Shown: piece after piece, positions 9,578 to 19,575 of the stretch
Position numbering within the stretch: the first letter of the stretch is position 1
Layout: each line of letters begins with the position of its first letter
Source of the DNA: Rhodobiaceae bacterium
GTDB taxonomy: Bacteria > Pseudomonadota > Alphaproteobacteria > RS24
DNA: 37,720 nt
Direction of reading: 5' to 3'
Assembly: GCA_002721725.1 (NCBI GenBank)
Contig: PBLK01000004.1
Coordinates: 13,321 to 51,040, forward strand
Program-made: the position numbers and the translations under genes
Notes under the pieces: model-generated
What the model was told of the DNA's origin: nothing
The model's database searches: none
What the model saw: the letters and a program-made list of their open reading frames with translations, nothing else

Positions 9578-9578
<1 letters not shown>
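8556..9578 (-). CDS. 3-hydroxyisobutyryl-CoA hydrolase (crotonase fold)
   Basis: The 340-residue protein is a long-form crotonase of the 3-hydroxyisobutyryl-CoA hydrolase type, freeing 3-hydroxyisobutyrate from CoA in valine breakdown. Oxyanion-hole segments are CAGGDIR (62-68) and MGGGVG (111-116). The hydrolase signature PETGIGLLPDVGGTYFLPRLPG carries E136 and D144, both expected for hydrolysis; hydratases differ here. The C-terminal extension (about 250-340, with INADFDECMRIEMRAVTRIM and the FYEGVRATIIEKD segment) is also typical of this subfamily. Start overlaps the acyl-CoA dehydrogenase stop (TAATG) and its own stop overlaps mmsB, so all three pathway enzymes are coupled. The alternative, a plain enoyl-CoA hydratase, is unlikely from the motif and length. 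Confidence 0.92.
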
Positions 9579-11815
<2,237 letters not shown>

Positions 11816-11838
11816 AATTTCATTCGGCAGCGCTGGTT

Positions 11839-11856
11839 AAGAATGCGCATATTCTT
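11839..11856. terminator. Weak hairpin between convergent hemB and dehydrogenase genes
   Basis: AAGAAT and ATTCTT (6-base arms, 6-base loop) lie in the 85-base gap between two converging genes, with a short T run on the plus side. Position suits termination of hemB, but the stem is AT-rich and short, so this is only a candidate. Confidence 0.3.
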
Positions 11857-11900
11857 TTAGATTTGTCTCGATTTAAAATATTTACTCTGATTGAAGTTTT

Positions 11901-12773
11901 TTACTTCAGCGCGCGCAGGCGGCGAATGAGGCTGGACGTGTCCCAGCGCCCGCCACCCATGCCTTGAATCTCTTCATAATAGGTTTTTACAATTTCAGTC
12001 ACGGGCAAAGAAATTCTGTTCTGTGTTGCTTCGTCTAGACATATTTTAAGGTCTTTAATCATCCAATCAACGGCAAACCCGAAATCAAACTCATCATCAA
12101 TCATGGTTTCATAGCGGTTTTCCATCTGCCAACTTTGCGCCGCCCCTTTGGAAATCACATCAATCACGGCGCGCCCGTCGAGGCCGGCCTTATCGGCAAA
12201 ATGCAGCGCTTCTGAAAGGCTCTGCACCAGGCCACCAATGCAAATTTGATTGACCATTTTGGTCAATTGACCGGCACCCGAAGGCCCCATAAGCCGATGC
12301 GCGCGGGCAAAACAATCAATGAGTGGCGCAGCTTTGTCATAATCCGCCTGTTCGCCGCCAATCATCACCGTCAAAACGCCATTTACGGCACCGGCCTCGC
12401 CGCCCGAAACCGGCGCGTCAAGCATGGCACAAGCCTGGGCAGCACAGGCTTGCGCCACTTCGCGAGCCACTTCTGCAGAGGTCGTCGTATGGTCAATCAG
12501 CACAGTGCCATCACCCATGGCTGTTAGCACGCCTTCATCGCCCAAGATGACGGCGCGCAAATCGTCATCATTGCCAACACAGCTGAATATAAATTCCGCG
12601 CCGGTCGCCGCTTCATGACCGTTTTTGGCCAGCTTGCCGCCATGCTCCCCGACCCATTTTTCAGCCTTTTCGGTGGTTCGATTATACACGGTAACGCGGT
12701 GACCCGCTGCCGCGAGATGACCGGCCATCGGATAGCCCATTACGCCCAAGCCGATAAAGGCGACATCAGCCAT
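11901..12773 (-). CDS. NAD(P)-dependent beta-hydroxyacid dehydrogenase (HIBADH/GarR-like)
   Basis: The product from ATG 12771-12773 is 290 residues and belongs to the beta-hydroxyacid dehydrogenase family: GLGVMG (8-13), DAPVSGG (119-125) and K172 in GAGQLTKMVNQ. It lacks the SYCPAPGPVP segment that marks mmsB, so it is a paralogue with another substrate, for example a tartronate-semialdehyde-type or succinic-semialdehyde-type compound; I cannot tell which. The open frame reaches 13100 but that extension runs antiparallel to nothing recognisable and overlaps the flavin reductase. The start overlaps the reductase stop by eight bases (ATGGCTGA), so the pair is coupled. It converges on hemB. Confidence 0.88.
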   Translation of the reverse strand: MADVAFIGLGVMGYPMAGHLAAAGHRVTVYNRTTEKAEKWVGEHGGKLAKNGHEAATGAEFIFSCVGNDDDLRAVILGDEGVLTAMGDGTVLIDHTTTSAEVAREVAQACAAQACAMLDAPVSGGEAGAVNGVLTVMIGGEQADYDKAAPLIDCFARAHRLMGPSGAGQLTKMVNQICIGGLVQSLSEALHFADKAGLDGRAVIDVISKGAAQSWQMENRYETMIDDEFDFGFAVDWMIKDLKICLDEATQNRISLPVTEIVKTYYEEIQGMGGGRWDTSSLIRRLRALK

Positions 12774-13260
12774 TACATGCCCCGACCTCGATACCGACGT
12801 AATTGCCGCGGAAATACATGAGTGGCGCGCGTCCTTGCGAACAATGGCGCGCCGTATCAATGCCGCCGACCAACATAATATGGTCGCCAAGTTCGACACG
12901 CTCGTGAATATGGCAGTCAAACTGCGCCAATGCACCCCGCAAAAGCGGCGTGCCATGCGCGCTTTCGTCAAATTCATCATGTTGCAAAACATGGCTGCCC
13001 GCACCCGCCATGCGGTTCGAAAGGGCAAGCTGGTCTGCTGCCAAAACATTAACGCTGAAGCGGTTGGCCAGCGCCACATCATCAAAAAGCTGCGCGTCAT
13101 TGTCCAAGCACCAAGACAAAAGCGGTGGCTTTAAAGAGACAGAGGCGAGACTGTTGACCGTCAATCCGACAGGCTGATTGTCGCTGTTTTGCAAAGCAAT
13201 AATCGCAACGCCCGTGCCGAATTGGCCGAATGCCTGACGCAAATCTGTAGAACTGGCCAT
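12766..13260 (-). CDS. Flavin reductase-like FMN-binding protein
   Basis: A 164-residue split-barrel FMN protein of the flavin-reductase-like family, which supplies reduced flavin to monooxygenases or acts as NAD(P)H:flavin oxidoreductase. Family marks: N-terminal LRQAFGQFGTGVAIIAL, LTVNSLASVSLKPPLLSWCLDN (flavin-binding strand-loop, about 32-53), FSVNVLAADQ, and the C-terminal GDHIMLVGGI and PLMYFRGNY. I choose ATG 13258-13260, preceded by GGAGA at 13266-13270, over an in-frame TTG four codons upstream. No monooxygenase gene lies near; the coupled neighbour is a hydroxyacid dehydrogenase, so the physiological partner is unknown. Confidence 0.88.
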   Translation of the reverse strand: MASSTDLRQAFGQFGTGVAIIALQNSDNQPVGLTVNSLASVSLKPPLLSWCLDNDAQLFDDVALANRFSVNVLAADQLALSNRMAGAGSHVLQHDEFDESAHGTPLLRGALAQFDCHIHERVELGDHIMLVGGIDTARHCSQGRAPLMYFRGNYVGIEVGACNG

Positions 13261-13354
13261 AAATATCTCCAAAAGCGGAATAGTGATGGCTGTTTATGCC
13301 CCATGCTGCGCAGTAAATCTAGGGAATAGGCGAAATTGGCTGTATAACCGCATT

Positions 13355-15181
13355 ATGGAATTTGACATGCATATGTGGGTTGGCTTTGCGGTTATCAGCT
13401 TGGCCATGCTGGCCTATGGCAGCGAGCGCTTGTCCATGGAGCTGACCTCTTTGTTGGTGATTCTCAGCTTCATGCTGCTTTTCACTTTCGCGCCATTGAC
13501 CGATGCTGACGGCGTATTGCTTATCAGCAGCAGCGATATGCTGGCCGGTTTCGCCAATCCGGCGCTGATTACCATTATGGCGCTCTTGGTCATGGCACAG
13601 GGCCTGTTTCAATCGGGCGCGCTTGAAAAACTTATCGATCAAGCTTCGCGCCGCGCCGCGCGCAGCCCCGAATTGGCAATTTTAGCGGTTCTTTTTGCAG
13701 CCATGATTGCCTCAGCCTTTCTCAACAACACGCCGGTTGTGCTGATGGTCATTCCGGTCCTGGCTGCTATGGCCGGCCGCGCCGCGTCCAAAGCCTCGCC
13801 CTATATGATGGCGCTGAGCTTTATCACTATTCTGGGCGGTATGCTAACGCTTATCGGATCTTCAACCAATTTGCTGGTCGCCGATACGGCTGAGCGGCTT
13901 GGCATGCATAAAATCGGCTTTTTTGAGCAAACCATTCCGGGCCTTGTGCTGATGGCGGTAGGTAGCGTTTACGTGCTTTTTGTCATGCCGCGCATTATGA
14001 AAAGCCGCGAGGCGGAAGCCGATGACAGCGATACCGATAGCGGTCGCCAATTCATTATCGAATTGCGCCTGCGTTATGGCGACAGTCTTATCGGCGCTGA
14101 AACCGCTGCCGGTTTTCTGCCTGCCTTATCAGGCATGACCCTGCAAATGATTGAGAGCGGTGGACAGACCCTGCTACCGCCATTTGACGACCATCGGCTG
14201 CGCGCCGGCGACAAACTGTATATCGCTGCCACGCGCCGCGAGATTGCCGATGCGCTGGCACAAAAAGTGCACCCCTTGCGCGACCACTTGATGCAGCTTG
14301 TGCCCAATGAAGGCGATAGCGGCGAAGATTTGATGCTAGCGGAGTTGGTCGTCGCCCCCGGCTCACGCATGGCGCAGCGTGCCATTGGCCAAACCGGTTT
14401 CACCCACACCACGGATTGCCTGATTATCGGCTTGCAAAGGCGCAGCCGTATGTTGCGTCATGAAATGAGCGATATTCGCCTGAAAGCCGGCGATGTGTTG
14501 CTGGTTATCGGCCAGCAAAGCGCTATTGAGGGGCTGCGACACAATCGCGACACGCTGCTTATGGAATGGTCGGCACGCGAATTGCCGCGCTTTGAAAAAG
14601 CCGGTCGCGCAAGGCTGATTTTTGCCCTCACCGTTTTGGCCGCTGCCAGCGGTTTTGTACCGATTGTGCTGGCCGCTTTGGCCGGTGCGGTCGGCATGGT
14701 GACCAGCGGCGTGTTGAATGTGCGGCAAGCCAGCCGTGGCTTTGATTTACGCATTTTCCTTGTTGTCGCCGCCGCATTGGCAATGGCGCAGTCAATGGAA
14801 GTCACCGGCGGCGCGGCGTTGGTCAGCAGCAATTTCCTAGGCCTTTTTGATACAGACAATCCGGCGCTGGTGCTATCGGCTTTCTTCTTGCTTTGCGCTG
14901 TTGTGACCAATCTATTGTCCAACAATGCCACCGCCGTTTTGTTTACGCCACTAGCGGTCAATCTCGCTGCAGCCCTTAATGTTGACCCGATGGCCTTTGT
15001 GCTGGCGGTGATTTTCGCGGCCAGCTGCAGCTTTGCCACACCGATTGCCTATCAGACCAATTTGCTGGTCATGACACCTGGAAATTTCCGCTTCATCGAT
15101 TTCATACGTGCAGGCATCCCGCTGGTGGTTATTTTATGGTTAACTTATTCGCTTTTTGCACCATGGTACTTCGACCTGTAG
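13355..15181 (+). CDS. SLC13-type anion permease with two RCK_C (TrkA-C) domains
   Basis: A 608-residue inner-membrane permease of the divalent-anion/Na symporter superfamily. Two membrane halves flank a soluble middle. The halves carry the family re-entrant signatures FLNNTPVVLMVIPVL (first half) and LLSNNATAVLFTPLAVN (second half) plus GSSTNLLV. The middle (about residues 210-390) holds two TrkA-C domains, one around SLIGAE...LRAGDKLYIAAT and one around LAELVVAPGSRM...LKAGDVLLVIG. Relatives move sulfate or dicarboxylates; the substrate is not readable here. I chose ATG 13355 because TATAAC stands at 13343-13348, fitting a leaderless start; GTG/ATG at 13283-13288 is the alternative and adds a non-membrane 24-residue head. 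Confidence 0.86.
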   Translation: MEFDMHMWVGFAVISLAMLAYGSERLSMELTSLLVILSFMLLFTFAPLTDADGVLLISSSDMLAGFANPALITIMALLVMAQGLFQSGALEKLIDQASRRAARSPELAILAVLFAAMIASAFLNNTPVVLMVIPVLAAMAGRAASKASPYMMALSFITILGGMLTLIGSSTNLLVADTAERLGMHKIGFFEQTIPGLVLMAVGSVYVLFVMPRIMKSREAEADDSDTDSGRQFIIELRLRYGDSLIGAETAAGFLPALSGMTLQMIESGGQTLLPPFDDHRLRAGDKLYIAATRREIADALAQKVHPLRDHLMQLVPNEGDSGEDLMLAELVVAPGSRMAQRAIGQTGFTHTTDCLIIGLQRRSRMLRHEMSDIRLKAGDVLLVIGQQSAIEGLRHNRDTLLMEWSARELPRFEKAGRARLIFALTVLAAASGFVPIVLAALAGAVGMVTSGVLNVRQASRGFDLRIFLVVAAALAMAQSMEVTGGAALVSSNFLGLFDTDNPALVLSAFFLLCAVVTNLLSNNATAVLFTPLAVNLAAALNVDPMAFVLAVIFAASCSFATPIAYQTNLLVMTPGNFRFIDFIRAGIPLVVILWLTYSLFAPWYFDL

Positions 15182-15191
15182 GGTAGTGATC

Positions 15192-15920
15192 ATGAATCAA
15201 TCGAGCGGACATAAACTTCCTTCCTTCTTTATTACGGACCCGATGCCATGCCCGTATATTGAAGGCTTGATGGAGCGCAAGCTGTTCACTCATATTGCTG
15301 GTGAACGCGCCGATGAGATTAATAATAATCTGACCCATGCCGGCTTTCGTCGCAGTCAGACCATTGCCTATCGTCCGGCTTGTGACAAATGCTCGGCCTG
15401 CCGTTCGGTTCGGGTTTCTGTTGCGGACTTTGCACCGACGCGTAATTTGCGGAAAGTCATCAATCGCAATTGCGCCCTGACCTCAGAAATTTTGTTGCCC
15501 GACGCCAGCCGCGAACAATATGACTTGCTACGTAAATATCTCGACACGCGTCATGAAAATGGCGGCATGTCGCAAATGACGGTGCTTGATTACATTGCGA
15601 TGGTGGAGGAGACCTCTGTCAAAACTAATCTGGTTGAATATCGCGATGCCGACGAGCGTTTGGTTGCCTGTTTGCTGGTTGATAGAATGCGCGATGGCCT
15701 GTCTCTGGTCTATTCATTTTTCGACCCTGACATGGAAGCCAATAGTCTAGGCACTTATATTATTCTCGACCAAATTGCGCGCGCGCAGGCGATGAAATTG
15801 CCGCATGTTTATCTCGGTTATCTCATCGAAGATTGCGGCAAAATGAGTTACAAAAAGCGCTTCAAACCGCTGCAAATCTTGGACGAGGAAGGCTGGCAGC
15901 TCTATATCGAAGAGAGATAG
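15192..15920 (+). CDS. bpt: Aspartate/glutamate leucyltransferase (COG2935 arginyl/leucyl-tRNA-protein transferase)
   Basis: This enzyme adds an amino acid from aminoacyl-tRNA to the N-terminus of acidic-start proteins, marking them for ClpAP in the bacterial N-end rule. The 242-residue product has PCPYIEG (C20), the cysteine cluster CDKCSACRSVRV (C64, C67, C70) that opens the N-terminal ATE domain, and the C-terminal GNAT-like half with YSFFDPDMEANSLGTYIILDQI and HVYLGYLIEDCGKMSYKKRFKPLQIL. COG2935 members in bacteria are usually called Bpt or Ate; leucyl transfer is family knowledge. Start is ATG 15192, ten bases after the permease stop, and the TRAP gene follows 18 bases later, so co-transcription is likely. 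Confidence 0.93.
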   Translation: MNQSSGHKLPSFFITDPMPCPYIEGLMERKLFTHIAGERADEINNNLTHAGFRRSQTIAYRPACDKCSACRSVRVSVADFAPTRNLRKVINRNCALTSEILLPDASREQYDLLRKYLDTRHENGGMSQMTVLDYIAMVEETSVKTNLVEYRDADERLVACLLVDRMRDGLSLVYSFFDPDMEANSLGTYIILDQIARAQAMKLPHVYLGYLIEDCGKMSYKKRFKPLQILDEEGWQLYIEER

Positions 15921-15928
15921 GCTGCTTA

Positions 15929-15933
15929 GGAGG
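15929..15933 (+). promoter_or_regulatory. Strong ribosome binding site of the TRAP receptor gene
   Basis: A perfect GGAGG stands five bases before ATG 15939, the best ribosome site in the window. It suits a periplasmic binding protein that is needed in excess over the two membrane subunits, both of which have weak or overlapping starts. Confidence 0.75.
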
Positions 15934-15938
15934 GACTG

Positions 15939-17024
15939 ATGAGTAAAAAAATCGACCGTCGCGCCGTGATTGGCGGACTGGCCACCGGCACTGCAGCCTC
16001 CGCCTTTTCCGCACCGGCCTATGCGCAAGGCAAACGACGACTCAAAATGGTCACCACATGGCCAAAAAACTTCCCCGGCCTCGGCACCGCACCTGAAAAT
16101 ATCGCCAAACGCGTCAGCGCCATGACAGATAGCCAGATTGAAATTAAAATTTATGCCGCCGGTGAATTGGTCGGCGCTTTTGAGAGCCTTGATGCCGTCT
16201 CAACCGGCACGGCAGATATGTATAATGGTGCCGAATATTATTGGCAGGGCAAATCCACCGCCTTTAATTTCTTCACCGCCGTTCCCTTTGGCATGACCGC
16301 GCAAGAATTGAACGCGTGGATTGATTTCGGTGGCGGACGCCAGCTTTGGGAAGAATTGTCAGCCAAGTTTAACATCATCGCTTTTCAATCGGCAAATACG
16401 GGAGTGCAAATGGGCGGCTGGTTCAATAAGGAAATCACGTCGCTTGATGATTTCAAAGGCTTAAAAATTCGCATGCCTGGGCTTGGCGGTGAAGTGATGC
16501 GCCGCCTCGGAGCCGCGGCTGTTGCACTGCCCGGGGGTGAAATTTTCCCGTCAATGAAGAGCGGCGCGATTGATGCCAGCGAATGGGTCGGCCCGTGGAA
16601 TGACCTCGCCTTTGGCTTTCACCAAGTTGCAGATTATTATTATTGCCCGGGCTTTCACGAGCCCGGCGCAGGCCTGTCAACCGGCGTCAATCTTGATGTT
16701 TGGAACTCTCTGAGCAAAAGCCAACAAGAAATTATCCGCAATGCATGCGCGGCGGAAAACGCCTCCACCACCAGCGAATATAATTACAAAAATGCCACCG
16801 CGCTGGACACATTGGTGACAAAACACGATGTCAAAGTGCGCAGCTTTTCGCCCGACATCATGCAGGCGCTGAAACAAACATCTGACAAGGTGCTGGCTGA
16901 AGCGGCGGCGAAAGACCCGTTCACGGCAAAGGTTTTTGAGAGCTTCAAAGCCTCTTTGGCCAATTCAATGGCATGGGGTGCGCGCAGCGAAGAGCCTTAC
17001 ACGCTGGCGCGGCGGCAGGTATAG
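15939..17024 (+). CDS. dctP: TRAP transporter substrate-binding protein (DctP family, FcbT1/TakP-like)
   Basis: The 361-residue periplasmic receptor captures a substrate, probably an organic acid, for the TRAP membrane unit. The N-terminus has a twin-arginine-like motif (DRRAVIGG, R7-R8), a hydrophobic stretch and a cleavage site after PAYA (residue 29). The mature part matches the mannitol/chloroaromatic and alpha-keto-acid branch of DctP: TTWPKNFPGLGTAPENIAKRV, then FKGLKIRMPGLGGEVMRRLG with R178 in the place of the universal carboxylate-binding arginine, and IDASEWVGPWND with E215-W216. TakP-type receptors bind 2-oxoacids with a similar E-W pair, so a keto-acid is a fair guess, not proof. 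dctQ and dctM follow directly. Confidence 0.92.
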   Translation: MSKKIDRRAVIGGLATGTAASAFSAPAYAQGKRRLKMVTTWPKNFPGLGTAPENIAKRVSAMTDSQIEIKIYAAGELVGAFESLDAVSTGTADMYNGAEYYWQGKSTAFNFFTAVPFGMTAQELNAWIDFGGGRQLWEELSAKFNIIAFQSANTGVQMGGWFNKEITSLDDFKGLKIRMPGLGGEVMRRLGAAAVALPGGEIFPSMKSGAIDASEWVGPWNDLAFGFHQVADYYYCPGFHEPGAGLSTGVNLDVWNSLSKSQQEIIRNACAAENASTTSEYNYKNATALDTLVTKHDVKVRSFSPDIMQALKQTSDKVLAEAAAKDPFTAKVFESFKASLANSMAWGARSEEPYTLARRQV

Positions 17025-17036
17025 CCCATAAACGCG

Positions 17037-17564
17037 ATGGATAAATTGCAATCACTGGCTGCGCAGATTGATAAGGTCAATCATGGCATCGGGCGTAGTG
17101 CCACTTGGCTGGCGCTGCTCATGGTGCTGGTGCAATTCAGCGTGGTCGTCATGCGTTATGTTTTCGGCATTGGCTCCATCATGATGCAAGAAGCGATTGT
17201 CTATATGCACGGCGTACTGTTCATGATGGCGGCGGCGGACACACTTTTGCAAGACGAGCATGTGCGCGTCGATATTTTCTATGCGCGCGCATCGGCGCAT
17301 CGCAAAGCGCTTATCAACCTGCTTGGTTCGGTCTTTTTCATTCTGCCCTTCTGTATTCTCATTACTTATGTTTCCTATGATTATGTTTCCATATCTTGGT
17401 CAGTGCGCGAAGGCTCGCGCGAGACCAGCGGCATTCAAGGCATTTTCCTTTTGAAAACGGTGATTTTACTTTTCGCCGCGCAGCTTGCCATGCAAGCCAT
17501 ATCAAGCATTTTAAAAAACCTCGGCACATTGGCAGACGCCAAGAGAGAAACACGGGATGGCTGA
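17037..17564 (+). CDS. dctQ: TRAP transporter small permease subunit
   Basis: A 175-residue inner-membrane protein with four predicted hydrophobic helices (about residues 18-42, 52-70, 88-110, 138-160), the normal DctQ pattern. Family marks are LMVLVQFSVVVMRYVFGIGSIMMQEAIVYMHGVLFMM and ADTLLQDEHVRVDIFY, which follow the usual RYVFG...W.EE and HVRVD motifs; here the second position reads MMQEA. It forms the membrane complex with DctM and contacts the receptor. It begins 12 bases after dctP with a weak ribosome site and overlaps dctM by eight bases, so it is translated in coupling with both. Confidence 0.93.
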   Translation: MDKLQSLAAQIDKVNHGIGRSATWLALLMVLVQFSVVVMRYVFGIGSIMMQEAIVYMHGVLFMMAAADTLLQDEHVRVDIFYARASAHRKALINLLGSVFFILPFCILITYVSYDYVSISWSVREGSRETSGIQGIFLLKTVILLFAAQLAMQAISSILKNLGTLADAKRETRDG

Positions 17565-19110
17565 AGCACTTGACCTCATCATGTTTGCCGTTGCCTGCCT
17601 GTTTTTGATGGCCGGTTTTCCCGTCGCTTTCACCCTTGCAGGTGTCGCCTTGATATTCGGCCTGCTCGGCCATTGGACAGATGTGTTCGACACCAGCTTC
17701 TTCTTTGCTTTGCCGCAACGCATTTTCGGCATCATGACCAATGAGGTCCTAATTGCCGTACCGCTTTTCGTCTTTATGGGCACCATGCTGGAGCGCGCGC
17801 GCATTGCTGAAGACTTGTTAGAGAATATGAGTTTGCTGTTCGGGCGGTTGCGTGGTGGCCTCGGCATTTCCGTGTCGATTGTCGGCGCGCTACTGGCCGC
17901 TTCGACCGGCATTGTCGGCGCGACTGTGGTCACGATGGGTCTGTTATCGCTGCCGACCATGCTGAAGCGCGGTTATGATCCGGCGCTTGCGTCAGGCTCG
18001 ATTGCCGCCGCCGGCACCTTAGGGCAAATTATTCCACCAAGCATTGTGCTGGTTCTGCTCGGCGATGTGATTGCCAATGCCTATCAAAAGGCGCAGCTGG
18101 AGCAGGGCATTTTCTCGCCCGACACGGTGTCGGTCGGCGAATTGTTTGCCGGTTCGCTTTTGCCCGGTCTGGTTCTGGTCAGCCTCTATATCGCTTATCA
18201 GATATTTGTCGCCTATACGCAGCCCGAAAAATCACCGCGTGCCGATATTGGCGAAGGTGTTGCCTTGCCCGCTCTTCTGCGCGCCTTGCTGCCGCCCATT
18301 TTTCTGATTATCGCCGTGCTTGGCTCAATTTTGGGTGGCATTGCCACACCAACGGAGGCCGCTTCGGTCGGTGCGGTTGGCACGATATTATTGGCGGGTG
18401 AAAAACTGATACACGGCCATAAGTTGATACGGCTCGGCGCATTGGCCCTTATCGGCCTTGTTGCTATGACCGGCTTTACGGATTTGCGCCTCAGTCGCGA
18501 TGAAATTGCAATGCCTGATTATCTCGGCATTGTGGTCGCGTTCTGCCTGTGCGCTATATTGGCGGCGGCGCTGATAAAAAGCCTAAATGCCGCGCGCGCC
18601 GATAATGTGCTGCGCAATGTGGTGCGCGCCACCACTCACACCACCTCAATGGTTTTTGTCATTCTTATCGGCGCGGCGCTGTTCTCACTGGTGTTTCGAG
18701 GGCTTGGCGGCGATGAGACCATTCAAGCCTTGCTGGAAGATTTACCCGGCGGCAAATGGGCCGCAGTCGCGCTGGTCATGGTGATTATGTTCGCGCTCGG
18801 CTTCTTTCTCGACTTTATTGAAATTATTTTCGTTGTCGTGCCGATTGTCGGGCCGATATTGCTGGCAATGGGGGTCGATCCGGTTTGGCTCGGCGTCATG
18901 ATGGCGATTAACTTGCAAACCAGCTTTCTGACCCCGCCCTTTGGTTTCGCCTTGTTTTATCTGCGCGGCGTCGCGCCCGACAGCGTCAGCACGGGGCAGA
19001 TTTATCGCGGCGCCATTCCGTTTGTTATCATTCAACTGTTTATGCTGGCTCTGCTAGCATACTTCCCCCAACTAGCGACATGGTTGCCTGAAGTCGTGTT
19101 TGGAGACTGA
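17557..19110 (+). CDS. dctM: TRAP transporter large permease subunit, long form
   Basis: DctM is the ion-driven transport channel of the TRAP system. At 517 residues it is longer than the usual ~430 residues; the extra segment lies in the middle (about residues 275-350), with two additional hydrophobic stretches, as known for the mannitol/chloroaromatic branch. Family marks: VPLFVFMGTMLERARIAEDLLENM, GLLSLPTMLKRGYDPALASGSIAAAGTLGQIIPPSIVLVLLGD, GIATPTEAASVGAVG, and the C-terminal GFFLDFIEIIFVVVPIVGPIL with TSFLTPPFGFALFYLRG. The start ATG overlaps the dctQ stop (ATGGCTGA). The branch agrees with that of the receptor, so all three subunits form one system. Confidence 0.93.
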   Translation: MAEALDLIMFAVACLFLMAGFPVAFTLAGVALIFGLLGHWTDVFDTSFFFALPQRIFGIMTNEVLIAVPLFVFMGTMLERARIAEDLLENMSLLFGRLRGGLGISVSIVGALLAASTGIVGATVVTMGLLSLPTMLKRGYDPALASGSIAAAGTLGQIIPPSIVLVLLGDVIANAYQKAQLEQGIFSPDTVSVGELFAGSLLPGLVLVSLYIAYQIFVAYTQPEKSPRADIGEGVALPALLRALLPPIFLIIAVLGSILGGIATPTEAASVGAVGTILLAGEKLIHGHKLIRLGALALIGLVAMTGFTDLRLSRDEIAMPDYLGIVVAFCLCAILAAALIKSLNAARADNVLRNVVRATTHTTSMVFVILIGAALFSLVFRGLGGDETIQALLEDLPGGKWAAVALVMVIMFALGFFLDFIEIIFVVVPIVGPILLAMGVDPVWLGVMMAINLQTSFLTPPFGFALFYLRGVAPDSVSTGQIYRGAIPFVIIQLFMLALLAYFPQLATWLPEVVFGD

Positions 19111-19113
19111 GCA

Positions 19114-19575
19114 ATGAAAATGCCGAATATGATTGTCACCACATTAGCTGCCATTGCCATTATCACTGTGCTGGGGTTTCTGGCCCGCGATGATGGCCGT
19201 ATTCGCAGTGGCGAGATTGGCCTCGAAGTTGGCGTGCCGATGGAGCATAGGCTGACAAATTTTGACACAACCCCACTGCCCGTGGTGCTGCGCTTGGTCA
19301 ACAACACCAACGAAACCATGCCGCTCACCGCAGATGCACCGTGCAAAATATTTCGCTTTTTCGTAACCACAAAAAATGGCGGCTTTGTGCAAGCCATGCG
19401 CGCACCCGAAGTTTGCGATGAGACACAAACCCGCGCCGCCATCGCCGAGCAGGATGTGATTGAAGAAATCCGTCAAGTGCCGCTCGACAGCAAACGCTTT
19501 AGCGCCGGTGATTATGCTTTACGCGTAAAATTTTGGAATTATGAGGGCGAAGCGGCCTTCACCCTTATCGACTGA
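19114..19575 (+). CDS. Unrecognised membrane-anchored protein linked to the TRAP operon
   Basis: I do not recognise this 153-residue protein. It starts three bases after the dctM stop, with GGAG inside the dctM end, so it belongs to the TRAP operon. Residues 6-24 form one hydrophobic helix (signal anchor or uncleaved signal), then about 130 residues without further membrane spans. The soluble part looks like an all-beta domain: EVGVPMEHRLTNF, PVVLRLVNNTNETMPL, DYALRVKFWNYEGEAAF. The outline (a ligand-free 'leveraging' strand pair followed by a short C-terminal strand) recalls small immunoglobulin-like inhibitor folds such as BsuPI, but that is a guess. Two cysteines (C77, C101) could form a periplasmic disulfide. 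It abuts the convergent parC stop with no spacer. Confidence 0.75.
   Translation: MKMPNMIVTTLAAIAIITVLGFLARDDGRIRSGEIGLEVGVPMEHRLTNFDTTPLPVVLRLVNNTNETMPLTADAPCKIFRFFVTTKNGGFVQAMRAPEVCDETQTRAAIAEQDVIEEIRQVPLDSKRFSAGDYALRVKFWNYEGEAAFTLID

Noticed and set aside
12774-13100. N-terminal extension of the HIBADH-like gene
   Set aside because: Overlaps the flavin reductase in another frame; the Rossmann fold begins at ATG 12773.
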